Shown here: positions 36,601 through 46,600 of the stretch, piece after piece | How positions within the stretch are numbered: position 1 is the first letter of the stretch | Layout: each line of letters opens with the position of its first letter | Source of the DNA: Cladocopium goreaui | Taxonomy: Eukaryota; Sar; Dinophyceae; Suessiales; Symbiodiniaceae | DNA length: 64,000 nucleotides | NCBI GenBank assembly: GCA_947184155.2 | Contig: CAMXCT020003135.1 | Span: 342,440 to 406,439, forward strand | Direction: 5' to 3' | Position numbers and translations under genes: made by a program | Notes under the pieces: generated by a model | What the model saw: only the letters and a program-made list of their open reading frames with translations | What the model was told of the DNA's origin: nothing | The model's database searches: none

Positions 36601-37384
36601 GTACAATGCATGGTGGATTTTAAGTGTGACGTTTTTATTCATCTGTGTTTTCACAATTGGTTTTCTGGCATGGAAACGTTTGAGCAAGAGAGTGCTGGAA
36701 GCAGAGATTGCAGTTGGAGGTTTGCAGGTTAGCCTAGCTGCAGTGCAACAACAGCTGGCAGATCATTATGAATTTGCAGCCGAATTGGACACAAGGTTGA
36801 ATACAGCTGGAGAAGTGCACGATGCTCTGGTTGGAAGGTATGAAGCTTTTGAACATCAGGTCATGGAAAACCTGGTGAGCAATGAAGAAAGTGCGGATTG
36901 CATCAGGTACGGTTTGATGGAGATTGGAGGCTTCATCCGTACGCAGACACTCAACAGAGAGCAGCGTAACCATATGCTGATTCAGGAACGTGCCAATTTG
37001 GTTTTGTGGAATATGAGACATCAGTCAGAAACAACAGATGCAGCAGAAAACGACAATGGCTATGAGCATGGAGAAGAAGAAGCAGTTGAAGATGACCCGG
37101 AGATATCCCCCGACGCTACAGTCCTGCTGGATAATCTCCGGAGAGATCAAAACAATGCACTTGCAGGTGAGAGGTGGAACGAATCCAATCAGTTGCAACA
37201 GGCGATTGTGACGTTGTTGGATGCGACCTCAGGTCCAAATCCTGAGGGGTTATCGATGAGAGTGATCACTGCAGTCAGAAACATTGGACAAAGACTTTAC
37301 AGGTACCACCGCAACAGAGGCTTGGACGAGAGAGCGCAGAGATTTTACAGATATGTCACGGATATGCAAAGCATGATGACGTGA
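30680..37384 (+). CDS. Copia Gag-Pol polyprotein with membrane/coiled-coil C-terminal extension
   Basis: 2234 codons from ATG 30680. In order: Gag; a Lys/Gly-rich linker; a CCHC zinc knuckle (C355, C358, H363, C368); an aspartic protease (D502 in IDSGADASIFP); an integrase with zinc-type HLPFENWCPSC (about 869-889) and catalytic D910, D977, E1016; a reverse transcriptase (D1506 in SIDVRDAFLQV, D1581-D1582 in HVDDILFVG); and RNase H (D1763, E1804, D1839). About 270 residues follow RNase H, which is unusual for copia: a predicted membrane helix at about 1977-2001 (LSVTFLFICVFTIGFLAW) and then a helical, Gln/Glu-rich coiled-coil region. The decayed relative upstream has the same extension, so it belongs to the family. 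Gag and Pol are in one frame with no shift site, so protease must do all the processing. Confidence 0.97.
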   Translation: MEPTSGGENPFPGSPSGSPTGGAAGAADMSQRLLAAVEAATMAAQAASQIAQNVRQGSDEKTWWKLLPKPPTFDHASRESEIAGWKEWSWSFEQYMGSIDTRFSDDIQEMRKDITKAIDPVDFSDSERQRNSFMYSMLSSLLRQRPLLVVRQVSGSNGLEAYRLLVEQNEPLTKNRSMGLLNIKMNWSAFNGKQSLMSQVLRLEHAYSEYEKLGTKLNDDLKTAILMRCVQGNLKTWLQLQVTEQTTYSKVREMILLYDSSTTKWSETMVLGLDGSSSHADGPVPMEIDRIESKGKNKGKGKGKSKDSSAQKGKSKGKQKGKDGKGKGKTYDQKGAKGNSYGKPKGKGKNESKSCYVCGKAGHFARDCWQASQVRNVASESMPGSTVVQGSPSSSLGGVSSASQYQSGAQQLPVIATSSSSTQQRVSRIYEINEDVSKHDDLVFDLRDSSPSSFGGAVHVVYHYIGDTSDDSCCEELCNGVIRTVVSGDGECSEQLHSILIDSGADASIFPASLIGLGKPAEGVIGKLCDAQGVEIPVDAVQDMEIRLKDISGRTILLRERVAISDKVNQPILCYGHLLQSGWGISGSQQALVHDSVGAHIPVEMQNQSLIVHGTIRALKECSEVPDNSCVRAIQAEVIDSVLNGAVGWELDSRGCGIGRHFAEKHQDPTLVKPDLSGRFYRTTLVEGNDRKWYVTELCEQLEGLIQLDAEFYGFRGKRNVITFITDAEKDPVVLGFSLVDEGAPGFPVRPEDDMDAEISADEGLEVAGREIPEDQVVVRPTPEDEVSVNGTLLRATSGLAALRAGCCFYGLSSSGSKSKCFERLLNHSKKLELDMIMAAAKESKRQEGRDPLAPVNAEVPTEFEQNKHRLTHLPFENWCPSCVAFRARPDRHENTGESHAGSVPTISFDYFFTKSDGQSGTEGDPNTITALIVVDSHTSFVSCIPLEKKVQLDHANREIIKFIQMLGYSEVILHCDNEPSILQIKNLLLRTRQAMGLKTRESSAIAYDKGNSLAENAVGRVRPLACSLMHQLHGRLGVQLQTSSAIWSWALRHAAWLISRFSVIRGATAYELAFGRVFTGELCEFGEPVFGYVVPATKAAAKWKRMLFLGKAETQNSYVLFDGQAIILSKSVRRINTTWRTHLAYYLHCRCFSWQYKSGFGTRILPTMKKPVPRSVSFEVPLGPIEDSRLYDKDAQAVIEFAEKEKKMQEENSAMAANDPLQSAAQPQQELQSKDAAVDVPPSLPLEVRAQSGQASSSAGNVEMDDPGLAVPVTPPREYVMVGSPRSSPATRPTETEDDEVAKRQRVEDAKKQRINQMRMDYEKRLSAVKIEYKEYFTMDAYETELDVDKEMEDEDEIWAGEESVELHGIPEGVWSDSPIDQTPLPPESWVDELADKVEIQRLCAMQVLIPAKQFQGEVTGSLTTKFVRDWRLKQWGEGENSKKRWMRRSRFVAREFAVSKRLDTFSPATGAHTSNLLPLKYLWMKRQAAEMESKDYEVVMASIDVRDAFLQVEQSQPILVHLQNEPFVINRNLPGQRLGAKQWFLHLQAFLKERMDFQFSAVQPCMARNSKATILIHVDDILFVGLKSFWNEVFLKEMKQKFSISHEQLDGVGSSIKFLRRTMTETNEGLVITPGTNVEKMVRLFEKAFGPVRSQKTPCDQSIQLPDNSPKLDKKDATSFRSLVGLCLYIARERPDLMFPIKELACAMSSPTVAALGHLKKLVGFMKQMGDIGVRLHVPMPGQGKFSSGSSCNWVLESYTDADWSANRNHRRSTSCGMHFLNSSFAYGSSRSQKVVSLSSCESELHSMVSSMCDGIFIKACAEFILNEEVEHIQYTDSSSARQLACRQGSGRVRHLSGKILWVQEKTEDGSVVLRQVGTSENLADIGTKCLTRQRLLYLMHETGLIYIPSFEDVGQEEFSRHTEKVGGAAQIKRIAKAIYRMSLAMGLEPLNRPTGAMAFPDVCHGLEDEPKYNAWWILSVTFLFICVFTIGFLAWKRLSKRVLEAEIAVGGLQVSLAAVQQQLADHYEFAAELDTRLNTAGEVHDALVGRYEAFEHQVMENLVSNEESADCIRYGLMEIGGFIRTQTLNREQRNHMLIQERANLVLWNMRHQSETTDAAENDNGYEHGEEEAVEDDPEISPDATVLLDNLRRDQNNALAGERWNESNQLQQAIVTLLDATSGPNPEGLSMRVITAVRNIGQRLYRYHRNRGLDERAQRFYRYVTDMQSMMT

Positions 37385-37476
37385 AAGAATTTGGAAAATG
37401 GAGGCCGGTGCACATTCAAAGAAAATTTTGGATGAATGCGCTGGTTGTGCAAAATGACGAGAAGCCTCCTCATTTT

Positions 37477-37485
37477 GAGGAGGAG
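37477..37485 (+). other. Polypurine tract
   Basis: GAGGAGGAG directly abuts the 3' LTR. This is the expected plus-strand primer site. Confidence 0.8.
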
Positions 37486-37655
37486 TGCAAAGAATTGTGC
37501 GGCCTACTCATAGCAAGGATGACACACACAAATCGAGATGTAACAGTTGTGTCACTTTCATGTACCTGTCATGGAAACTCATGATTCAGGTTGATTTCGT
37601 TGAGGCCCTTTTCGGCACAAAAGCGAGTGCATGCGTTTCTCAGTGAACCTTCGCA
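37486..37655 (+). repeat. 3' LTR
   Basis: 170-bp direct copy of 30262-30431 with one substitution. It is followed by the TAATC target duplication at 37656-37660. Confidence 0.95.
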
Positions 37656-37660
37656 TAATC

Positions 37661-40161
37661 ATGTATGGATTTGAGGCCTTGTTGTTCAAGGAAAAACGCG
37701 CTCCTGCTTGCCCAAATGGTTGGTAATTTCAGTAGCCCCCCATATTCCCAATGATCAACAATTTTTGAAGGGGTTGAAACTGCAAAGAAAGATCAATCGT
37801 AAACATATGCATCGATGAACCATATGCAACAATGATTCTATAGGTTCTATAGGTTTGGTTTAGTTGGAGGGTGGGTTCCGCCCGATTGCTGTGTTGTTTT
37901 GCGTTGCTGCAATGTTGTGCCCATGTACAGCTGATTTTTTTGCCCAGCCAATTGGTGCCCGGTATAGACACACAAACCAGCGGTGTTTTCGCGCATTTGT
38001 GGAAACAGCATGGTTGGAAACGTTGGATTCGGCATGTTGCCTTGAAACCTGCAATCGTTCTTCAACACAGTGGCCCAGAACAGTCAAACCATGCACATGG
38101 CAGCAAACAATATCAAAACAGATCTCACAGTGTGATTTCACAAGCGCAGTCAGAATGTGGGGTACGCACAATGAACATTCACATCAATCAAACTAAAGGA
38201 TGATATCAACAGATATGAAATTTCATGTTTGGATACATTTGAATGATCACCCACCAAAATGGATAAAAATCACCGATTTGATGGGTGCAAATCGCACGGC
38301 GTGAAATGAACATATACATCCCAATTTTGATTTCCTGCCCAAATCTTTGTATGGACAGTGTGATGACGAGATGGCAACGGATGACGACTTGCAATTGTTG
38401 TTGTCCGTCTCTCAATTGCGAAGTCGCAATTTTATTTTTCGGATATTTTCTCAATTTCTAAATGGTCAGTGTCCCCTACTTTAGTGTTTGTCCAGGCCGG
38501 AGTTGGCAAACAGACGCGATGTACGAGTCACTTGGATGTTTCTTGGGTCGTGGTGGAGAAAAGGGAATTTACCCTCAAAAAAACATGAAATCAGATATAA
38601 CTATAGTATTTGTCTTTATTTGGATGCGTATTGAGCGATATTCAGTGATATTCAGTGTACTTTGTGCATTGTATTTGCATTTTGTGATGTTTTTTGCAAC
38701 TGCACTGTGTCCTTACTGGTGATCTCAGGGTCCTCCCTCCACAGCTCCAACACATTGGCCAGACCCTCAAATACGTGTAATGGCCGCACAACTTGTAGCG
38801 TCAAACAAAACACAATTCAACACTTTGATGCTTTTGTCGGAACACTTAATTTGAGGCATGGCATGAATTTCAAATGCAAACAACAATGCAATTAAAATGA
38901 TAGAAAAAATGGACGTCATGTATCGTTATTTATCGTTATTTCAACAAAGGCTTTCGAACGACACAATGGAAACATGTTCTGAGGTCAGAGTCTGCATCAG
39001 TTCGATCGTCTGGAAGACGTCGAATCATGGGTTGCAGATTCAATGCAGAGGACATGGGACAAAAGGAACAAACAAATATCCTAGTTGGAACATAGTTTTG
39101 TTTTATTGCAATCTTTGTATAGTACTAACGAGGTTTTCTTCGTCTTGAATTTGTCCGGAAATGGTGGCAGGAGCTGCGTTGCTTCCAGAGGATTCCAACT
39201 CCATCTCCAATGTATTCCCAAAAAATTGAGGCCTGGTCTGCCTTGGGCCAGCACTGGTCTCAAACCAGTCTTTCGAAATTTCAAAAGAATTGAGTTTTGC
39301 GTTTTCATGGCAGTGTCACCGGGTTTTGTTATTGAGCAACGTGGAATGCATGAAGAACACTTAGGTACTTTTGGTACATTGTTTTTCCTTGCTGTTCCAG
39401 TGGTTCTGTAGGTCTTTTGGCAGACGACTGGAAATTTCCAGAAGGTGCAAAGAAACGCAAACTTTCAGGGTTCATCTTTGTTGGCCTCGCCGCTTTCTGG
39501 GACAACCATCCACCTACATACCCACCTGTCTACAAACATACCTACCCACACCCACACCCACCCACACATGCACACATGTCCGCAGCTGTGTTGAACACAT
39601 TCAACAAAGATGCTGGTGCAGGCTGTTTTCATTATATAATGATTATAATAAACATACCGTGTCTGTATCATATGATTGTATGTAATATTAAATGCTGTCC
39701 ATACATATTTATATATATATATACATACGTATAAATGGACATATAAGTCGATTTATGTGATATGTCAATATGATATGTACGCCTACCTCTCTCTCTCTAA
39801 ATATATATATATATGTATTATGTATGTATGTATAATATATATGTATAATTACTGTATATATAATATGTGTACACATGCAAATGCATATTTGCATCTCTCT
39901 CTATTTACTGTACATTTCTATGTCTATCTACCTACTAGCCTGCCTGTGTGCGTGCGTGTACAGTGTACAGATATTGATTGCACAGAGTCTTATATTCGCA
40001 AGGTCTAAGAGTCAAGGACCTTCAGATGAAAATGTTTAGAAATACACCCTGCGGGCCGGGCGGATTTTGTGTTCATCATTCCAGTTGACCAGGTATGTGT
40101 GTTGACAGCGGATGCAGGATTTATTTAGTTGATTCCAGTGAAACATAAAGAACCATTTCCT
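37661..40161. other. Unassigned region with AT-rich simple repeats
   Basis: No gene is recognised. A stretch at 37864-38000 reads as a hydrophobic signal-like peptide in one frame but lacks an ATG. TADDW-type sequence at 39417-39510 (ADDWKFPEGAKKRKLSG) could be an exon. (TATG/TATA)n repeats lie at about 39690-39860. Confidence 0.4.
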
Positions 40162-40791
40162 TCAGAGCTGCAATTTGCTCCAAGACTCATCAAGACTCCA
40201 AGTCATTTTGAAGGTGAGAAGTGAAGGTGTGCAAAAGATCGCGTCGGTGAAGGCTGGATTGGCAGGCAAAACACTTTGTACAAAGGGATCCGCTTGGATT
40301 GTGAGCGCTTGCCCAGGGTGAATTTCTCCGTCAACAGGACCAAACTGCTCAGGAGCCATGTTTGTATTTTGCAGGAAAGAGTGAACACATGTAACAAATG
40401 CACTTTGAAACTTTGAGAGCGTGAAAACTAAAACAGTCATTGAAAGTGCAAGGAACGGGATCAAGAAGTGATCAGGACGCTCGTCCGCATTGGTGAGGGA
40501 ACATGTACACAATGTACACATTCTTTCATTGGCATCATTGGCTTCCAATTTGGCATTCAGCCATTCGAATCTTTCGATGTACTGTATCCAAAAACGGAGC
40601 GGGTGTGGATCAACCAGAAGCACCTGCATGCGACAACCAGAACAGCAAAACAGCGCGAACAGGAAAACTGTAACAAGAACCCGGTATTGCAACAGGCAGA
40701 CAATGCAAAACAGTTTACCGATGCAAAAAGGAAGTCTCGAAATGTCTCGAAATGTCTCGAAATGTCTCGAAGACTCTTCACGGATGTTCAC
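40162..40791 (-). CDS. Possible exon or ORF, minus strand, unrecognised
   Basis: A 209-codon open frame with two hydrophobic stretches (VLVTVFLFALFCCSG and FLALSMTVLVFTL) and a hydrophilic end (NTNMAPEQFGPVDGEIHPGQ). It could be a membrane-protein exon of a minus-strand gene continuing toward 46177. No family is recognised and no splice junction is confirmed. Confidence 0.25.
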   Translation of the reverse strand: MNIREESSRHFETFRDISRLPFCIGKLFCIVCLLQYRVLVTVFLFALFCCSGCRMQVLLVDPHPLRFWIQYIERFEWLNAKLEANDANERMCTLCTCSLTNADERPDHFLIPFLALSMTVLVFTLSKFQSAFVTCVHSFLQNTNMAPEQFGPVDGEIHPGQALTIQADPFVQSVLPANPAFTDAIFCTPSLLTFKMTWSLDESWSKLQL

Positions 40792-41324
40792 CGATGTTCA
40801 CCCTTGACAGGTCTGAGCCGGAAAAGCCTGCATTGCTGCCATATGAGGACAAGTGGCACGTTTTGACACGTTTTGTTCTTCCGAAATCAGATTTAAACAA
40901 AGAGCACAACAGGTGCAACGGTGTAATACAGGTCCACTACAGGGCACTACAGGGCACTACAGGGTGCAACATGTGTCGTCTGTAGTGAATGTGACGGGAC
41001 AGAGGAAAAACGCATTGTTAAGCATGGAAGTGTCTGCTTCGGGTTGCAGGAGATGACGGCCAGCCTTCTTGATGAGACCTTTAGCTGAATTTGATTGAAT
41101 TTGGTCATGTTTGGTCACTGAAACTACGACGAAAGTCAAGACTTTGGTATCTTTTGTCTTCGCAGCTGAAAATTTTCAAAAGCAGAGAGACTCAGGATCT
41201 TCCCTTGCCGGCCTCCATCAAGAGAGAAAGACGATGAAACCAAACTAAGGCGAGGCACTGACAGTCACTGACAACTTGCAGCTACCCGTTTTTTTAGAGA
41301 GCTGGCCGCTGTGGGAGTGCACTT
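40792..41324. other. No gene seen
   Basis: Contains local direct repeats of 10 bp (GATGTTCACC near 40783 and ACTACAGGGC around 40935-40965) and otherwise nothing recognised. Confidence 0.4.
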
Positions 41325-42770
41325 TTTTCCATGCAGTCATTACATTAATCATTATATTAGTCATTATATTAGTCATTATATTAGTCATTATATTAGTCAT
41401 TATATAAGTCATTATTTTTATCATTATATGAATCATTATATTTATGATTATATGAATCATTAAATTAATCATTAAATGAATCATTAAATGAATCATCATT
41501 ATATCAGTTATTAAATAATTCATTATATTAATCATTTTATTAATCATTATATTAGTCATTATATATATCATTATATTAATCACTATATTAGTCAATAAAT
41601 TATCAAGTATATCAGCCATTACAAAAATCATTATATTAATCATTATCTTTGTCATTATAAAAGTCATTATAAAAGTCATTAAATGAATCATGAAATGAAT
41701 CATTATATCTATCATTATATGAATCATTATATTAATCATTATATTAATTATATTAGTCATTGCATTAGGCATTATATGAACCATTACATTAATCATTATA
41801 TGAATCATGATAATAATCATGATATTAATCATTAAAATCTTCATTTTAATAATTATTAAATTAATCATTAAATTAATCATTATAATAATCATGATGTTGA
41901 TCATTTTATGAATCATTATATTGATCATTTTATTAGTCATTATATGATGGTTCAATCATTATATTAATTAATATATTAATCATTAAATCAATCATTATAC
42001 TAATCACTATAACATTCATTATATTAGCCATTGCATTTATCATTATATTAGTTATTAAATGAATCATTATATTAATCATTTTATTAATCATTTTATTAAT
42101 CATTACATTACTCATTATATATAAATTCATTAAATTAGTCAGTATTTTGCTCATGATATTAATCATTGTATTCATCATAATAGTAATCATTATATTAATC
42201 ATTCTTTAAATATAATCATGATACTAGTCACTATAAAAGTCATTACATGAATCATGCAATGAATAATTCTATCTATCATTAAATGAATCATTATATTAAT
42301 CATTATATTTATCATTCTATGAATCATGATATTAATCATTATGTTAGTCAATGAATGAATTATTATTTCAGCCATTACATAAATCATTACATTAATCATT
42401 TTGTTAATCATTATATTAGTCATTATAAACATCATTAAATGAATCATGAAATGAATCATTATATTTATCATTATATGAATCATTATATTAATTATATTAG
42501 TCATTGCATTAGGCATTATATGAACCATTACATTAATCATTATATGAATCATGATAATAATCATGATATTAATCATTAAACTCTTCATTTTAATAATCAT
42601 TAAATGAATCATTTTATTAATCATTATAATAATCATGATGTTGATCATTTTATGAATCATTATATTGATCATTATATTAATCATTATATTAGTCATTATA
42701 TTCATGAAAAAAGTCATTACATTAATCATTATATTAATCACTTTATTAGTCATTGTATAAGTCATTAAAT
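41325..42770. repeat. 12-bp satellite (AATCATTATATT)
   Basis: About 120 degenerate copies of a ~12-bp unit. A ~190-bp block containing GCATTAGGCATTATATGAACC is repeated 744 bp apart (about 41738 and 42481), so segments of the array were duplicated as blocks. Because 12 is a multiple of 3 and the unit lacks stops on the minus strand, long ORFs made of Met/Ile/Asn/His appear. They are artefacts. Confidence 0.95.
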
Positions 42771-42779
42771 GAATTTTGG

Positions 42780-43695
42780 TTTTTCCATGGATTTTTTTTG
42801 CAGTTTGGCTTGGGGTCGCAGGTGTGCAAATTGTAGAGACGCGCATTTTTTTGAGAGGTACTGTGATGAAAGCATCTTCACATGAAAAACATTCAAAACA
42901 ACAATGGAAAAAACAAAAAAAAAGTTCAGACCCATGGGCAAGGTCTGGGGAGAGGCCTGGCAGGGGACATGGGTCTGAACTTTTTTTTTTTTTTTGTTTT
43001 TTTGGTTTTTCCATGGTTTTTTGCAGTTTGGCCAAAACCTCAAGAACACACAAAAAAAAAATCAGACCCATGGGCAAGGTCTGGGCTATCCACACACAAA
43101 CCAAAAAACCAAAAAACCAAAAAACCAAAAAACCAAAAAACCAAAAAAACAAAAAACCAAAAAACCAAAAAACCAAAAAACCAAAAAACCAAAAAACCAA
43201 AAAAAACAAAAAAACCAAAAAGACAAGACCCAACACTCTGCATCTGACCCCCTCCCCTTGGGGTGTGTAATCTTGTTTTTTTTGTTTTTTTGGTTTTTTT
43301 GTTTTTTTGGTTTTTTGGTTTTTTGGTTTGTGTGTGGATAGCACAGGCCTTGCCCATGGGTCTGAACTTTTTTTTTTTGTTTTTTTTTGTTCTCGAGGTT
43401 TTGGCCAAACTGCAAAAAACCATGGAAAAACCAAAAAACCAAAAAACCAAGAAACCAAAAAAACAAAAAACCAAAAAAACCAAAAAAAACAAGATTGCAC
43501 ACCCCAAGGGGAGGGGGTCAGATGCAGAGTGTTGGGTCTTGTCTTTTTGTTTTTTTTTGTTTTTTTTGGTTTATTGGTTTTTTGTTTTTTTGTTTTTTTG
43601 TTTTTTTGTTTTTTGGTTTTTTGGTTTTTTGGTGTTTTGGTTTTTTGTTTTTTTGGTTTCTTGGTTTTTTGGTTTTTTGGTTTTTTGGTTTGGAT
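42780..43695. repeat. Large nested palindromes of AAAAAACC/GGTTTTTT repeats
   Basis: Runs of CCAAAAAA alternate with their complement. Unique markers occur as inverted pairs: GTTCAGACCCATG and CATGGGTCTGAAC (about 42923 and 42970), TTTGGCCAAAACCTC (43028) and GAGGTTTTGGCCAAA (43395), and ACCCCCTCCCCTTGGGGTG (about 43246) and its complement (about 43500). This makes ~400-bp and ~330-bp overlapping hairpins. The ORFs in it are repeat translation. Confidence 0.9.
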
Positions 43696-44376
43696 AGCCA
43701 TTGCAGATGTGCCAAGCAGAGATTGCCAGGCACTGTCAGTGGTTGCACTAGAAGCAAGGTCGATACACCACAGTACAGCAATGTTTGCTATGACATAGTG
43801 CATTCAGCCAATGAACAGCAGAGAGGAATGGAATTCAATTTTGTCCGGTTGCGCCATATGCTGTTGGATCTTTGCACAGGAAATGCTGCAATTGGCGCAC
43901 TCCCACAGTGGCCTGTTCTGTTTTTTTACCCAGTAAATTGGGACACACCAAAAAGTAAAAGCACAAGACATATCAAGTTTGATTAGATTCTGATTAGATT
44001 CTGATTTGATCGGATTACTGAGGCAGATGGCAACGGCCTCTCACAACATGGCACAATGCGTCACAACATGTGCAGAGCAATTTTGGCTGGCGCCAGGTGT
44101 CAAAAGGTTCCGAGAAAAACCACATCGAACTTGCCAGAGCTCGCTCCTCAGCTTCAGCTTCAGTCAGCTGAAGAGTTGGCTTTGTTTTTTGTGTCACTTT
44201 GTCAAAATTTGCAACAGTTTGTCAGAGGTTATTTCGGTTCTTTCAGTTATGTTGCTTTTCTTTGATGATTTAGAGGGATCTCAACGAAGTCGCTGCCGTG
44301 GTCATGGGCCTTCTCTTTGTCGCCTTGGACATTCAACGAGAAAATGATGTTGCGAATGATGATAATTTACAACACA
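43696..44376. other. No supported gene
   Basis: Short frames only. A 12-bp direct repeat GATTAGATTCT lies at about 43981-44005. Confidence 0.4.
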
Positions 44377-46177
44377 TCACAAGCGTACAGAACGTAATAG
44401 GTTCTTGGCAACATCACGGGGGGTCGTTGAGACGAAAGATGCGAAAGTTGAGAAACGATCAAAGTGGTTTTTGATTCTGTCCGAGTCCTCTTTCAGGTCG
44501 ATAAACCACACAAATGCCCGAGACCCAATACTTCTTGCAAAATCTTGCAAATTGAAATCACAGATGTTTTCACATCTTGTCACAAGACGATGAAAGTCTT
44601 GCAGCTGGCTTGGAGGACACTTCAGCAAGCTTTGAGCGGCGCCTAGTTTGTGAGAACCGAAGAGAACCCAAGCTCTAAATTTAGAGTGGATTCAACTGGA
44701 TTTTCATGGTGGTTTTCCGCACATATGGCATCTTGATGTTCAGCACTTCCCCCAAGGGCAGTTTGTTGGAGCACTGATTGCTTTTGTGAAGCAGTAGCAT
44801 CGGTAATTCTCCTCGAATCGAGTTGCTTAGCCTCGCGAATGGCAATGTCTTGAACAAGGAAAGTCTCAAAGTCTCATCTCGCCGAGGATTTTGGATTGAA
44901 CGATTTGAATTTGGAAACGTGTTTGATGTCTCGTTTTTTGGTTCAGTTCGGCGCTTCGGTTTTGGTTCTCCCAGGCCACTGGAAAAGTTCCCCCAGCAGG
45001 AAGCCGTCGGTGTGGGCCTCGTGCACAGCCAGTGAAAACCCGTGAAAGATAGATGGAACATTTATATTTGAATATAGTTATTTAATAGAGTATATTTTTA
45101 TCCATACACTGTCTCCATCTATCTATGTCTATCTATCTGTCTATGTACTTATTGCAAACATGCAGTTTTCCTGATGCATGTTGCGACATCATTGCAACAA
45201 CGAATGCAAGACTGTGAGCTGCCTTGTCAGCTTGTGAGTCTTGGAAGATAGTCGACATTGTTCGGTTTTTTTGAAAGGTTGGTTCAATTCCGACAAAGAA
45301 TCTTGGAGAAGTTCTCCACCATGAAGTCGGCCTTTGAGACGCTGGATCCTTAGAGCAATGAGAAAGCTTTCCCAACTCACAAATTGACTAGAATGGCAGT
45401 GGTTTGCTGAAGGAGCTGTGGTTGGTTACAAAGGATCCTTCATTGCTTGTCCAATTTTCTTGCTACATATGTTTCGGATGGTGTCTAGTGCTGCAACATT
45501 TTTTTTGTTTGGTGTTAGACATTGGTTTCGGTAAAACCTGTAAAACTTATTTGACTTTGTTTCTGGGTGATCTGGGCAGGTATGCATCGGAGCATGGTCC
45601 CCACGGCGCCACAAAAGAACTCAGCAAGAAGGAGATGCTGAGTTTGGAAGATCAGTTGTGCATAAGCTGTGCAATGCTGTGCAATGTGCACAGTTGTGCT
45701 ACATGTTGTGCCACATGTGCATATTTGCCATGGTCGAAACTTGGGTAAATTGCCCATGTTGGTGGATGGTCATCAATCCATTAATTGGGATTTGTATTCC
45801 CATGACAAGGATTCCCGTCCGTAATGGATGGCCATACCACATATACCATGATTTGACCATAGAACATATGCAACTAGATGTCTCTCATTGCCTTCACATG
45901 CAGTCCCTGCAGTACACTCTGCAGTACATGGTGCAATGCACGTTTATCATATGTGTTGCTTGACACGCTGAAGACACGTTGAAGACACGTTGCAGCTCGT
46001 TCTCTGAACTTTGACGGGTTGGATGCGGTTTGACGCTGTCTGACGCCTTGGACGTAGGAGTTCACACGTTTCTTGGTGCGACACTTTGTCGGTCTCCCAA
46101 AGGAGGACCGCTGCTAGGAGAGTTTCTGGTGACACTGCGAAGCACAGCAAAGTTCTGGAAGAGCTGGCAAAGTTCAT
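44377..46177 (-). CDS. Possible minus-strand multi-exon gene, unrecognised
   Basis: Several minus-strand segments look protein-like: an ATG at 46177 opening MNFASSSRTLLCFAVSPE and reaching CCAAG|GCGTCAG, a possible GC donor; WESFLIALRIQRLKGRLHGG at about 45376-45260; LGEVLNIKMPYVRKTTMK at about 44760-44700; and NICDFNLQDFARSIGSRAF at about 44640-44390. Given the GC-intron style of the neighbouring AP-1 gene, they could be exons of a gene diverging from it. I could not chain them in phase and recognise no family. Confidence 0.3.
45580..45654 (+). CDS. Possible isolated exon, plus strand
   Basis: GGCAG|G acceptor, 75 nt open (YASEHGPHGATKELSKKEM), then CA|GTTGTG as donor. The composition is that of a soluble protein. 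No partner exon found. It conflicts with a minus-strand assignment of the same region, so at most one of the two is real. Confidence 0.25.
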
Positions 46178-46589
46178 TTCCTTTTTGATTTTCTCTTGTC
46201 ATCTCTTGTCATCTCTTGATTTTGTGTCATTCTTGCGTGTTGATTTTTTTTAGCTTCTTGACTTGTGGACAAGCTCGGCTGAAAAAGCTGGTCTATTTCC
46301 AACTCTTACACGTGAGTTTGGCCTTACACTTGCTGCTATTTCACAATCTCAAGCGGGGAAGGGGGAGGCGTACACGTGGACACTGCGCTGCTTGGCACTG
46401 TATATATTAAAAGAAGAACATGACAGTGGCACTTGTGCTTCAACCCGCTTCAACCTAGAGTCCTGCATCCATTCATTGAGCTGTAGCAGAGCCTTCATTT
46501 TTGTTTGCGGTAGGACCTGGTAGGGTAAGGTGGACAGAGGAACAAATTCTAAAGGCACAGCCGTGTGAAGTGCCACGAGGTGTTTGCCA

Positions 46590-46600
46590 GCTTCGCCACC
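46590..46600 (+). promoter_or_regulatory. Predicted spliced-leader acceptor and start context of AP-1 mu
   Basis: TTTGCCAG ends at 46590, ten bases before the start codon in GCCACCATGG context. Dinoflagellate mRNAs receive a 22-nt spliced leader at an AG upstream of the ATG, and this is the nearest candidate. It is inferred from position only. Confidence 0.35.

Larger units (their letters stand above)
30262..37655 (+). mobile_element. Intact Ty1/copia LTR retrotransposon (7394 bp)
   Basis: All structural parts are present: 170-bp LTRs (TG...CA), a tRNA primer site, one long Gag-Pol ORF, a polypurine tract and a 5-bp target duplication. The integrase lies before the reverse transcriptase, the Ty1/copia order. 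The LTRs differ at one position (C at 30323, T at 37547), which points to a recent insertion. The single uninterrupted ORF suggests it could still be active; that is inference. Confidence 0.97.

Noticed and set aside
42199-43803. 534-codon minus-strand ORF and other long ORFs of Lys/Asn/Phe/Trp
   Set aside because: They are translations of CCAAAAAA/GGTTTTTT runs and the 12-bp satellite, with no protein-like composition.
44823-45035. SLANGNVLNKES as an AP-1 mu exon
   Set aside because: The true counterpart (VSANGSVLRSEILG) is at 50525-50601 in correct order and phase; this one lies upstream of the start codon.
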